A DNA stretch of 41,668 nt from positions 1-41,668 of the forward strand of contig NZ_RFLX01000029.1 of the NCBI RefSeq assembly GCF_003696345.1, read 5' to 3'. The stretch is from Teichococcus wenyumeiae. GTDB taxonomy: Bacteria; Pseudomonadota; Alphaproteobacteria; Acetobacterales; Acetobacteraceae. Made by a program: the position numbers and the translations under genes. The notes below the pieces were generated by a model. It made no database searches, was not told the DNA's origin, and saw only the letters and a program-made list of their open reading frames with translations. Positions 16,576 to 23,750 of this stretch are shown one piece after another (position 1 is the stretch's first letter; each line of letters opens with the position of its first letter).

Positions 16576-16782
16576 GCCTTGGTCGAGGCTGACATCAGCA
16601 GGTTCAAGCGCATCATCGGCGGCGCGCTGCGTTCACGCACCGACGAGCGCCGTGCAACCGAGGTGGCCGTCACTGTCAGGGCGCTGAACCGTATGCTTGA
16701 GCTTGGGCGACCGGAGTATGTCCGTATCGCGTGACCGCGCATGCGCCGCGGATCACTGCGCTTGCAAGCTGATCCATGCAAC

Positions 16783-17066
16783 GCAGTCGCAGCCGACGGC
16801 GGATCTGGTTGGCAAAAGCCTGGCCGAACTTACGGCCCCACTGCCGCAGTGTCTCATGGCTGACGACGATGCCGCGGAAGGCCAGCATTTCCTCCACCAT
16901 CCGCAAGCTGAGGGGAAAGCGGAAATAGAGCCACACCGCCTGGCTGATGATCTCGGACGGGAAGCGATATCCGGCGAAGCTGGGGCAGGCAGGTGCGGTC
17001 ATCCCACCCGACTACCCGGAGGTGGAACGCTCGGGCAAGCTGGCGGCCGGCCAACCTGACGGTGCC
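16783..17066 (-). mobile_element. IS6-family remnant, 5' end
   Basis: This is the 5' third of a second IS6-type element, read on the minus strand. Its outer end is a GGCACCGTCAGGTTGGC-like terminal repeat ending at 17066, and the inner side is cut by the IS5 end at 16782. The rest of the element is not present on the far side of IS5. It differs clearly from the copy at 2743. Confidence 0.7.
16785..17002 (-). pseudogene. IS6 transposase N-terminal fragment
   Basis: It encodes about 72 residues of an IS6 transposase start: FAGYRFPSEIISQAVWLYFR, then EEMLAFRGIVVSHETLRQWG and KFGQAFANQIRRRL. Similarity stops at the IS5 terminus, before the first catalytic aspartate. The longer open frame continues into IS5 sequence and is not real. 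The fragment marks the left border of the two-component/tct locus. Confidence 0.82.
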
Positions 17067-17124
17067 AATCCACCTGCTGAACGCAAAGGCGCGGCGGGAG
17101 GCAGGGCTAACGTTCGCTGATGAT

Positions 17125-17140
17125 GTTCAGGATTCTGAAC
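17125..17140. promoter_or_regulatory. Palindrome, candidate enhancer site for the NtrC-type regulator
   Basis: GTTCAG-GATT-CTGAAC is a perfect 6-bp inverted repeat with a 4-bp spacer, centred about 90 bp upstream of the -24 element of the sigma54-type promoter at 17224. That distance is typical for upstream activator sites of NtrC-class regulators. Function is inferred from position and symmetry only. Confidence 0.45.
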
Positions 17141-17223
17141 AAATACTGGTGGAAGCGTTCGTAGATCTCAACATCTCTCCTGACCCCTAGCGCCGAAGTT
17201 GTTGACTTTGCTTGCTCTCTGCT

Positions 17224-17240
17224 CTGGCAAAGGTCTTGCA
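17224..17240 (+). promoter_or_regulatory. Sigma54 (-24/-12) promoter
   Basis: CTGGCAAAGGTCTTGCA fits the 17-base sigma54 consensus: GG and GC are exactly 10 bp apart, and TGGCA and TTGCA are both intact. It lies about 150 bp before the sensor kinase start, and the second gene of the transcript encodes a sigma54 activator, which supports autoregulation. The 17067-17390 spacer otherwise holds only a short open frame of no recognised family. Confidence 0.6.
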
Positions 17241-17390
17241 CAGTGGCCGCCGATGTACGACGCCAAGGCCCTACCGCAGTTATGCATGTCAGCTGCCCCC
17301 CAACAGGCGGCAGGTGCACAAGCTGCGACTGACCGGCAGAGCTTTGCTGCGCCGGTTGGACACGGACCCGCCGGAGCATGCCTGACGTCC

Positions 17391-18797
17391 ATGATTCCTC
17401 ACCTTCGTTCGCTTCCCCTGGCCGTGCGGCTGCCGCTCCTGGCAGGGCTGGCGGTGTTCATCTCCTCTGTTGGAACCACACACCTCGCCCTGAACTTCAT
17501 GCAGCGGGAGCTAAACAGCAGTGTGGCCCACATGGCTGATGTCTACATCGACAGCCTGGCTGGCACCGCCCTGCCCTGGCTGCGCGCTGGCGACATCGCG
17601 GGGCTGGAGGCTGCGCTGGAGCGCAGCATGGGCTTCCAACGTGGCGTCAGCGACCTGGCCATCATCGTGGCTGATCCGAGCGGTCGCGCCTTGGCCCATG
17701 TTGGTGAGCCGCAGGGCCGCCCGCCTGTAGGCCTTGGGCAGGGCGGCTCGCACTGGTCGCTCAACTCCGCCAACGACACAGCTTGGGTACAGCGGGAGCT
17801 GATGCTGGATGAGGAGGTTGTGGCGCTGGTGGCGGCGCAACTCGCTTTCCCCGAGCAGGCCAGCCGGCAGCGCCACGTGACCTGGATGCTGGCGGTGGCC
17901 GACCTCGTGCTGGCCACGCTGGCCGCTGGCCTCGCCATGTTGGTGGCGCGCCGGCTGATGCAGCCCTTCCTGGCCCTGAGGGTGGCACTGCACCGTGCCG
18001 GTGCCGGGCGATTCGAACCCCTCCCTCTAGCCCCGCGTGACGCCGAAGCCAACCAGTTGGCAGAAGCCTTCAACCTGATGGCCGCTCGTCTGCGTGAGCG
18101 GGAGGAGCTGTCTGGCCGCTTGGCCGAACGAGAACGTGCCGCCATGCTCGGCCGCCTTGCCGCCAGCGTGGCGCACGAGGTGCGCAATCCGCTCGCCGGC
18201 ATGTTGACGGCCCTGGAAACCGCGCGTCGTTTCGGTGACGACTCAGAAGTGCGCAGCCGGGCGCTTGACCTCGTAGAGCGAGGGCTGCGACAGATCGAGG
18301 CGGTGGTTCGCAGCACTCTCGCCACCTACCGGCAGGATGGCGAACGCCGTCCCCTCTCGGCCGAGGACCTGGAAGATCTGCGCCTGCTGGTCATGCCGGA
18401 GGCGCGACGCGGCCAGGTCGGGCTGGACTGGCACGTTTCTCTGCCGGAGCCCTTCCCCACTGATGCGCTGCGCCTGCGCCAGCTCCTCCTCAACCTGCTG
18501 CTGAATGCCGTGGCCGCCACACCGCCGGGCCGACAGGTCCGGCTGCGTGTGGACCGTGCAGCGGATGCACTCCTGACGGTCCGCGTTGAGGACGAGGCGG
18601 GCGGTCTGCCCGCAGAGGCGGAGCAGCGCCTCGCAGGCAGCGGCCCGGGCGCCACTGGCGGCGTCTCCGGTGGACTGGGGTTGGAAATCGCGGCGCAGCT
18701 CGCCGCCAGCCTGGGCGCCCGCATCAGGGTGGAGAATGTGACACGAGGCAGCCGTATCACGCTGGACCTGCCGGCCCGCGAGGAGGAGATGCCATGA
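17391..18797 (+). CDS. Sensor histidine kinase, NtrB/DctB-like
   Basis: A 468-residue membrane kinase. Helix 1 lies near residues 10-32 and helix 2 near 162-187, enclosing a periplasmic sensor of about 130 residues. A HAMP-like linker follows (ANQLAEAFNLMAARLREREE). The HisKA segment has His262 in SVAHEVRNPLAGM, then LLLNLLLNAVAATPPG, VEDEAGGLP and GVSGGLGLEIAAQL in the ATPase domain. The ATG at 17391 begins the first hydrophobic stretch; the frame is open upstream but without similarity. Its stop overlaps the response regulator start by ATGA. The pair presumably senses a carboxylate taken up by the TctAB system encoded next. Confidence 0.93.
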   Translation: MIPHLRSLPLAVRLPLLAGLAVFISSVGTTHLALNFMQRELNSSVAHMADVYIDSLAGTALPWLRAGDIAGLEAALERSMGFQRGVSDLAIIVADPSGRALAHVGEPQGRPPVGLGQGGSHWSLNSANDTAWVQRELMLDEEVVALVAAQLAFPEQASRQRHVTWMLAVADLVLATLAAGLAMLVARRLMQPFLALRVALHRAGAGRFEPLPLAPRDAEANQLAEAFNLMAARLREREELSGRLAERERAAMLGRLAASVAHEVRNPLAGMLTALETARRFGDDSEVRSRALDLVERGLRQIEAVVRSTLATYRQDGERRPLSAEDLEDLRLLVMPEARRGQVGLDWHVSLPEPFPTDALRLRQLLLNLLLNAVAATPPGRQVRLRVDRAADALLTVRVEDEAGGLPAEAEQRLAGSGPGATGGVSGGLGLEIAAQLAASLGARIRVENVTRGSRITLDLPAREEEMP

Positions 18798-20113
18798 GCC
18801 GGGTTGCCACCCCGCATTCCGTGGTGTTGATCGAGGACGACACGGTGCTGGGCGAAAGCCTGGTGCAGCGGCTGACGCTGGAGGGCATTGCCACCTTCTG
18901 GGCACGCACCGCGCATGAAGGCGAAGCGCTGCTCCGCCGCCAGCGGCCTACCCTGATCGTTTGCGACATCCGCCTGCCCGACGGCAATGGCGAGGCGCTG
19001 CTCACCCGGCTGATGCCGGAACTGGGCGGCACGCCCATCATCGTTGTCACCGCCTATGGTGACGTGGCACAGGCGGTGCGCCTGCTGCGTGCCGGCGCCG
19101 ATGACTATGTGGAGAAACCCTTCTCGGCGCAGCTCCTGATCGACAAGCTGGCGGCCTACGCCGGCTGGGCGGCGCCCGCCCCGCCCGCCGCGGACATGGC
19201 CGGCTGGTCGTCGCCGGCCATGCGCACGCTGCGCCGCCACCTGCTGAAGCTTGGCCTCGTGGATACCACCGTGTTGCTCGGCGGCGAAAGCGGAGCCGGC
19301 AAGGAGGTGGCGGCACGTGCGCTGCACGACAATGGCAGCCGTGCCGCAGGCCCGTTCGTTGCCATCAATTGCGCGGCCATTCCCGCCGAACTGCTGGAAA
19401 GCCAGATCTTTGGCCATGAGCGCGGGGCCTTCACAGGTGCGATGGAGCGGCAGACGGGCCTCGCCGAGCATGCCGCCGGAGGCACACTGTTCCTCGACGA
19501 GGTAGCGGAACTGGGGCCAGCCCCACAGGCCAAGCTGCTGCGCTTGCTGCAGGAGCGGCGCTTCACGCGCCTCGGCGGACGGGAGGAGCTGCCGCTCCAG
19601 GCGCGTATTGTTGCTGCGACCAATGCCGACCTTCGTGAGCGCGTGGCAGAGGGCCGCTTCCGGGAGGACCTGTTCTATCGCCTCGCCGTGGTGGAACTGA
19701 CGGTGCCGCCACTGCGTGAACGGCCAGAAGACCTCGGCGCGCTGGCAGCGCATTTCCTGCGCCACTTCGCCTCGGCCTTTGGGCAGGAAGAGCCTCAGCT
19801 TTCAGCGCCGTCTTTCGATGCCATGCTGGCACATCCCTGGCCTGGCAATGTGCGCGAACTGCGCAACCGTATCGAACGCGCCATGGTGCTGGCGGAGGGC
19901 ACGCGGCTGGAAGCAGCCGACCTGTTTCCCGAATCCCAGGCGCAGGAGGCTCCGCCACTCTCGCTGGCCGAGGCCCGCGATGCCGCAGAGCGCGAGCATA
20001 TCCGGCGCGTGCTGGCCCGTGCCGGCAGCCGCGTGGGCGAGGCAGCCCAGTTGCTCGGCGTCTCCCGCACCACGTTGTGGGAGCGGATGAGGCGCCTCGG
20101 CATCAAGGGCTGA
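18794..20113 (+). CDS. Sigma54-dependent response regulator, NtrC/DctD class
   Basis: A 439-residue activator with receiver, AAA+ and Fis-type DNA-binding domains. The receiver has Asp58 in VCDIRLPDGNGE and a Lys in VEKPF. The central domain has Walker A GESGAGKEVAAR, the sigma54-contacting GAFTGA loop, GGTLFLDEVAEL (Walker B), and HPWPGNVRELRN (sensor II). The C-terminus has the helix-turn-helix GEAAQLLGVSRTTLWERMRR. It would drive a sigma54 promoter; a good match sits at 17224. It is translationally coupled to the kinase gene and followed by tctB after 28 bp, so transporter and regulator appear to share a transcript. Confidence 0.95.
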   Translation: MSRVATPHSVVLIEDDTVLGESLVQRLTLEGIATFWARTAHEGEALLRRQRPTLIVCDIRLPDGNGEALLTRLMPELGGTPIIVVTAYGDVAQAVRLLRAGADDYVEKPFSAQLLIDKLAAYAGWAAPAPPAADMAGWSSPAMRTLRRHLLKLGLVDTTVLLGGESGAGKEVAARALHDNGSRAAGPFVAINCAAIPAELLESQIFGHERGAFTGAMERQTGLAEHAAGGTLFLDEVAELGPAPQAKLLRLLQERRFTRLGGREELPLQARIVAATNADLRERVAEGRFREDLFYRLAVVELTVPPLRERPEDLGALAAHFLRHFASAFGQEEPQLSAPSFDAMLAHPWPGNVRELRNRIERAMVLAEGTRLEAADLFPESQAQEAPPLSLAEARDAAEREHIRRVLARAGSRVGEAAQLLGVSRTTLWERMRRLGIKG

Positions 20114-20126
20114 AATTTCCGAGTTC

Positions 20127-20136
20127 AAAGGAGGAG
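20127..20136 (+). promoter_or_regulatory. Strong ribosome binding site before a TTG start
   Basis: AAAGGAGGAG lies 5 nt before TTG 20142. It fixes the tctB start although the codon is not ATG. Confidence 0.75.
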
Positions 20137-20141
20137 CGCCG

Positions 20142-20591
20142 TTGAAAGGCACAAGAGACTATAATGATATCATCGGCGGTGCGCTGATGATGGCGGGAGG
20201 CGCGTGGTTCTCGCTCTACGCGATGAACTACAATCTTGGCACGCTGCGCCGCATGGGGCCCGCTTACTTCCCGCTCTGCATCGGCCTGCTGGTGATGCTT
20301 TTCGGCCTGCTGCTGCTGCTGCCTGCCCTCCGCCGGCCAGGCAGCATGCCACTTCCCGAGTGGCGGCCATTCCTGGCCATCTGCACTGCGGTTCTTGCTT
20401 TTGCGCTGACGGTGGAGCGCTTCGGCTTGGTGCCAGCCACCTTTGTTCTGACCGCTCTCGCGGCCTTGGCTGAGTTGCGCCCCAATCTGCGCCTCACCGC
20501 CGTCCTTGCCGTGGCGCTCAGCGCCATTGCCGTGGCCATGTTCACGCAGGGGTTGGGTATTCCCATTCCTGCCTTCCGTTGGAATCACTGA
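20142..20591 (+). CDS. tctB: Tripartite tricarboxylate transporter small membrane subunit TctB
   Basis: A 149-residue protein with four predicted membrane helices (about 10-28, 44-62, 80-97, 105-137), the size and topology of TctB/DUF1468. The motif LRRMGPAYFPLCIGLLVMLF is typical of the family. TctB forms the small membrane subunit with TctA in secondary, binding-protein-dependent uptake of tricarboxylates or related acids. The TTG start is supported by a strong Shine-Dalgarno 5 nt upstream. Its stop overlaps the tctA start by one base (TGATG). Confidence 0.92.
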   Translation: MKGTRDYNDIIGGALMMAGGAWFSLYAMNYNLGTLRRMGPAYFPLCIGLLVMLFGLLLLLPALRRPGSMPLPEWRPFLAICTAVLAFALTVERFGLVPATFVLTALAALAELRPNLRLTAVLAVALSAIAVAMFTQGLGIPIPAFRWNH

Positions 20592-22111
20592 TGGATATGT
20601 TCGCAAACCTCGCGCTGGGCTTCAGCGAGGCCTTCGCACCGCAGACTCTGCTCTACTGCTTCATCGGTGTCTTTCTCGGTACCTTCATCGGTGTGCTGCC
20701 GGGAATTGGCGCACTGGCCACCATCTCGATGCTGCTGCCGCTCACCTTCCATGTGCCGCCCACCGCGGCGCTGGTGATGCTGGCTGGCATCTACTATGGC
20801 GCGCAGTATGGCGGCTCCACTGCTTCCATCCTGCTGAACCTGCCAGGCACACCTTCGGCTGCCGTCGCCTGCCTCGACGGCTATCCGATGGGGCAGCAGG
20901 GCCGCGCTGGTGTGGCGCTGCTGATGACCACGGTGGCTTCCTTTGTCGGCAGCAGCCTGGGCATCATCATCCTGACGGCCTTCTCGCCGCTGCTGGCGGA
21001 TGTGGCACTCTCCTTCGGCCCGGCCGACTACTTCGCCATGATGCTGCTCGGCCTGGTGGCTGCGGCGACCCTGGCGCAGGGATCGCCGGTGAAGGGCATC
21101 TCGATGGTGCTGCTGGGCTTGGCGCTCGGCATGGTGGGCACCGACGTGCAGACCGGCCAGCAGCGCTTCACCTTCGGCATCCCGCAGTTGTCCGACGGCA
21201 TCAGTCTGGTGGCACTTGCCATGGGGCTCTTCGGAGTGGCCGAGGTCATTGCCTCGATCAACCGCATGCTTGTTGGACAGAAGGCAAAGGAAAAGATCAC
21301 GCTGCGCTCCATGGTGCCGACCGCGCGCGACATGAAGGACTCCGCCCTGCCGATGCTGCGCGGCACGGGCGTTGGCGCCATCTTTGGCGCGCTGCCAGGT
21401 GCGGGCGCCACCATCGCCTCCTTCATGTCCTATGCCATCGAGAAGAAGGTGGCGCGTGATCCGAGCCGGTTCGGCAAGGGCGCGATCGAGGGTGTGACGG
21501 CTCCGGAATCCGCCAACAATGCCGCCGCCCAGACGGCCTTCATCCCGACGCTGACCCTGGGCATTCCTGGCGACGCGGTGATGGCGCTGATGCTGGGGGC
21601 CATGATCATTCAGGGCATTCAGCCCGGACCGCGCCTCGTGACCGAGCATCCGGAGCTGTTCTGGGGGCTGATCGCCAGCTTCTGGATCGGCAACGTCATG
21701 CTGGTGATCCTGAACCTGCCGCTGATCGGTATCTGGGTGAAGATGCTCTCCATCCCCTACCGCATCCTCTACCCAGCCATCCTGCTGTTCATCTGCATCG
21801 GCGTGTACAGCGTCAACAACAGCGCCTTCGACATCCTGCTGGTCCTGATCTTCGGCATCGTCGGCTATGGCATGATGCTGCTGAAGTTCGAGCCAGCGCC
21901 ATTGATCCTGGGCTTCATCCTGGGCCCGCTGATGGAGGAGCACCTGCGGCGTGCCATGCTCCTCTCACGTGGCGACCCGATGGTGTTCCTGGAGCGGCCG
22001 ATCAGCGCCAGCTTCCTGGCCGTTACCTTCGCGCTGCTCGCCTGGGCCATCTTCGCCCTGTTGCGGCAGCAGCGCGCCCAGCGCCGCGCGGCCCTGGCAA
22101 CCAGCCTGTAG
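20591..22111 (+). CDS. tctA: Tripartite tricarboxylate transporter large membrane subunit TctA
   Basis: A 506-residue, highly hydrophobic protein with about 11-12 membrane helices. Family signatures are IGVLPGIGALATISMLLPLT, YYGAQYGGSTASILLNLPGT and FGALPGAGATIASFMSYAIE, the two related loops of TctA's internal duplication, plus VTAPESANNAAA and TLGIPGDAVMALMLGA. It is the transport pore working with TctB and a periplasmic receptor TctC. No tctC gene is found in this window, so the receptor must be encoded elsewhere or has been lost. ATG 20591 overlaps the tctB stop; a TTG at 20579 is possible but less likely. Confidence 0.95.
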   Translation: MDMFANLALGFSEAFAPQTLLYCFIGVFLGTFIGVLPGIGALATISMLLPLTFHVPPTAALVMLAGIYYGAQYGGSTASILLNLPGTPSAAVACLDGYPMGQQGRAGVALLMTTVASFVGSSLGIIILTAFSPLLADVALSFGPADYFAMMLLGLVAAATLAQGSPVKGISMVLLGLALGMVGTDVQTGQQRFTFGIPQLSDGISLVALAMGLFGVAEVIASINRMLVGQKAKEKITLRSMVPTARDMKDSALPMLRGTGVGAIFGALPGAGATIASFMSYAIEKKVARDPSRFGKGAIEGVTAPESANNAAAQTAFIPTLTLGIPGDAVMALMLGAMIIQGIQPGPRLVTEHPELFWGLIASFWIGNVMLVILNLPLIGIWVKMLSIPYRILYPAILLFICIGVYSVNNSAFDILLVLIFGIVGYGMMLLKFEPAPLILGFILGPLMEEHLRRAMLLSRGDPMVFLERPISASFLAVTFALLAWAIFALLRQQRAQRRAALATSL

Positions 22112-22124
22112 CCAAGGCGGCACG

Positions 22125-22751
22125 ATGCAGGAGCGGATCATCGGCCCCTTCCTGGACTGGGTCTCCTACTACCAGGACTGGGCGGGGCCGGTGGCCTTCC
22201 TGCTGGCCTTCACCGAATCCCTGCCGGTAGTGGGGCTCTTCATTCCCGGCTCGGCACTGCTCTTCGCGGCGGGCATGCTGATCGTCAGCGGTACGCTGCC
22301 GGCATGGCAGGTGCTGCTGGGCGCTGGCCTTGGCGCAGCTCTGGGCGACAGCACCGGCTACATCATGGCGCGCCGCTGGGGGCCAGGGATGGTGCGCCGC
22401 CGCCTGCCGCGGCGCTATCGGCGGCTTTATGCCCGGGCGCGAATTGGCTTTCGGCGTTGGGGATTGTGGGCGGTGTTCCTCAGCCGCTTCTTTGCCCCGC
22501 TGCGCGCCTTCATTCCGGTAGTGGCCGGACTGTCAGGTATGCGGCACTGGCACTTCCAACTTGCCAACATCTCATCCGCCATGGTTTGGGCACCGTTACT
22601 GTTGATGCCTGGTCGGGTTGCAGGCTGGGCTATGGGACTGTTCAGCGAAATGGAAGGCTGGCCGAATGCGCTGCTCGCCAGCCTGGCTATAGTGGGTACA
22701 GCCCTGGTCGCTTGGCACCTGTTCCGGTTCCTGCGCAGAACTGCGCCGTAA
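22125..22751 (+). CDS. DedA-family membrane protein
   Basis: A 208-residue DedA/SNARE-associated protein with about five hydrophobic segments. Family motifs are FTESLPVVGLFIPGSALLFA near the N-terminus, GAALGDSTGYIMARRWG, and the conserved arginine-rich block FLSRFFAPLRAFIPVVAGLSGM. DedA proteins are linked to membrane lipid or undecaprenyl-phosphate translocation and to proton-motive-force maintenance. It starts 13 nt after the tctA stop with an AAGGCGG ribosome site, implying co-transcription with the transporter. An upstream in-frame extension beginning inside tctA was rejected as it has no similarity. Confidence 0.92.
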   Translation: MQERIIGPFLDWVSYYQDWAGPVAFLLAFTESLPVVGLFIPGSALLFAAGMLIVSGTLPAWQVLLGAGLGAALGDSTGYIMARRWGPGMVRRRLPRRYRRLYARARIGFRRWGLWAVFLSRFFAPLRAFIPVVAGLSGMRHWHFQLANISSAMVWAPLLLMPGRVAGWAMGLFSEMEGWPNALLASLAIVGTALVAWHLFRFLRRTAP

Positions 22752-22859
22752 GCCCTGCCCCCATATTCGAGGAGGCAGACCCGGCAGGAGTTGTCAGAAC
22801 CGGCATCCCGCCCCACCGCAGCAGAAGAGCAGGGCCGGCACGCCTTCCCAACCTTGGGC

Positions 22860-23491
22860 TCAGCATGACGGAGTTCCTGGCCAATCCTGCGGCGCCACGC
22901 GCAGCAGGGCATAGCCCAGGAGCCCTGCGAGGAAGGAGCCGCCGAGGATGCCAATCTTCGCCTCCGCCTGCACAGCGGGTGACCGGGAAAGGCCAGAAGA
23001 GTCATGAACAGGCTCATGGTGAAGCCGCTTCCGCAGAGCAGCGCCGTCCCTGCCAGCTGGAGCCGCCTCGCATAAGCTGGCATGTCCGCCCGTCCGAGGC
23101 GGATGGCCAGCATGAAAAAGCCCATTACGCCGACCACCCTGCCGACCAGCAGCCCCAATCCGACACCAAGCGTAACAGGCGCCGCCAGCGCTTCGGCAGG
23201 CAGGCCCAGGAAAGGCACACCGGCATCGGCAAGCCCGAAGATCGGCACGATGAGGAAGCCGACAGGCAGATGCAGCTGCTCCAGCCGGTGCAGAGGGCTG
23301 CCGTGCCCCGCGTCCGGCCGCCCGGGCGTACCTTGCAAGGAGATCGTGAAGGCAAGGATCACCCCGGCGAGCGTGGCATGGACGCCGGAGCGGAGCACCA
23401 GCACCCAGAGCAGAAGCCCGAGAAGAAGGTAAGGTGCCAGGTGGCGCACGCCAAGCCGATTCATGGCGAAGAGCACAGCAACCACCGCGGC
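22860..23491 (-). pseudogene. nhaA: Na+/H+ antiporter NhaA, C-terminal half with frameshift
   Basis: The frame carries the second half of NhaA: VAVLFAMNRLGVRHLAPYLL, LVLRSGVHATLAGVILAFTI, then FGLADAGVPF and GSGFTMSLFMTLLAFPGHPL. The N-terminal half, including the catalytic aspartate pair, is missing because an 86-bp mini element cuts the gene at 23491. Near 22973 one base is lost in the CCGCTGTGCAGG context; restoring it gives QAEAKIGILGGSFLAGLLGY and a stop at 22860-22862. The gene cannot make a working antiporter. It is convergent with the DedA gene. Confidence 0.88.
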
Positions 23492-23577
23492 GGCATTGTC
23501 ACGTTGTTTGGTGACCAGGCGAGTTTGGTGGCGCGACGCAGCCTGCGCGCCCGGTCACCAAACAACGTGACAATGCC
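23492..23577. repeat. 86-bp MITE-like element with IS6-type ends
   Basis: A 25-bp perfect inverted repeat starts GGCATTGTCACGTTGTTTGG at 23492 and its complement ends at 23577, with a 36-bp centre. The left arm and the following GGCGAGTTTGG closely resemble the right end of the IS6 copy (reverse complement of 3543-3577). It has no coding capacity. The 8-bp flanks ACCGCGGC and CCCAGCAT do not match. Confidence 0.75.
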
Positions 23578-23731
23578 CCCAGCATGGCTGCGAACACCTC
23601 GACCTGCAAACGATACAGCAGAACCTCCCGTCTCGCCCGAGGCGGTGGAGGCCCTGGCGCGCGACCAGGGCCTGATGGTGCTGCGCCGGATGACGGCGGC
23701 CGACCAACAAGCGCGGCCGGAGGCCTCCTAG
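23578..23731 (+). pseudogene. Unrecognised C-terminal coding remnant
   Basis: This short plus-strand frame reads PPVSPEAVEALARDQGLMVL then RRMTAADQQARPEAS and a TAG stop at 23729-23731. Its GC-rich third positions look like genuine coding sequence from this genome. The start is removed by the mini element. I cannot name a family. Confidence 0.3.
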
Positions 23732-23750
23732 AGCGGGATGGCGCTCTACG

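Larger units (their letters stand above)
13143..16734 (+). pseudogene. IS5-family transposase split by IS21
   Basis: Coding segments 13143-13949 and 16576-16734 join in frame once IS21 and one target copy are removed, giving 321 residues. The first part has two catalytic aspartates (HLLVDSTGLRL and FTADGAYDEDG). The segment after the insertion supplies the third acidic residue in ALVEADISRFKR and the end LNRMLELGRPEYVRIA. As it stands the first half reads a few IS21 codons and stops at 13988. The exact in-frame rejoining shows the IS21 entry was recent compared with decay of the host gene. Confidence 0.9.
13062..16782 (+). mobile_element. IS5-family element interrupted by an IS21 element
   Basis: The outer element has inverted ends GTTGCATGGATCGGC at 13062 and its imperfect reverse complement ending at 16782. 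Without the IS21 insertion (13950-16568) and one copy of the 7-bp duplication, it is about 1.1 kb, a normal IS5 size. Its left neighbour is the IS66 remnant and its right neighbour an IS6 remnant. The two flanks are not halves of one gene, so a rearrangement has occurred since insertion. Confidence 0.8.

Noticed and set aside
13062-17066. Composite transposon made by the flanking IS copies
   Set aside because: The flanking elements belong to different families or are truncated, there is no shared target duplication, and no cargo gene lies between matched ends.
20585-21943. 452-codon open frame on the minus strand
   Set aside because: It lies wholly antisense to tctA, is full of His and Gln and resembles no protein family; tctA has strong family motifs on the other strand.
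21951-22124. N-terminal extension of the DedA frame into tctA
   Set aside because: It has no DedA similarity, while the ATG at 22125 has a ribosome site and begins the family sequence.
22752-22859. Rho-independent terminator between the convergent DedA and nhaA genes
   Set aside because: I found no compact GC stem followed by a T run on either strand.
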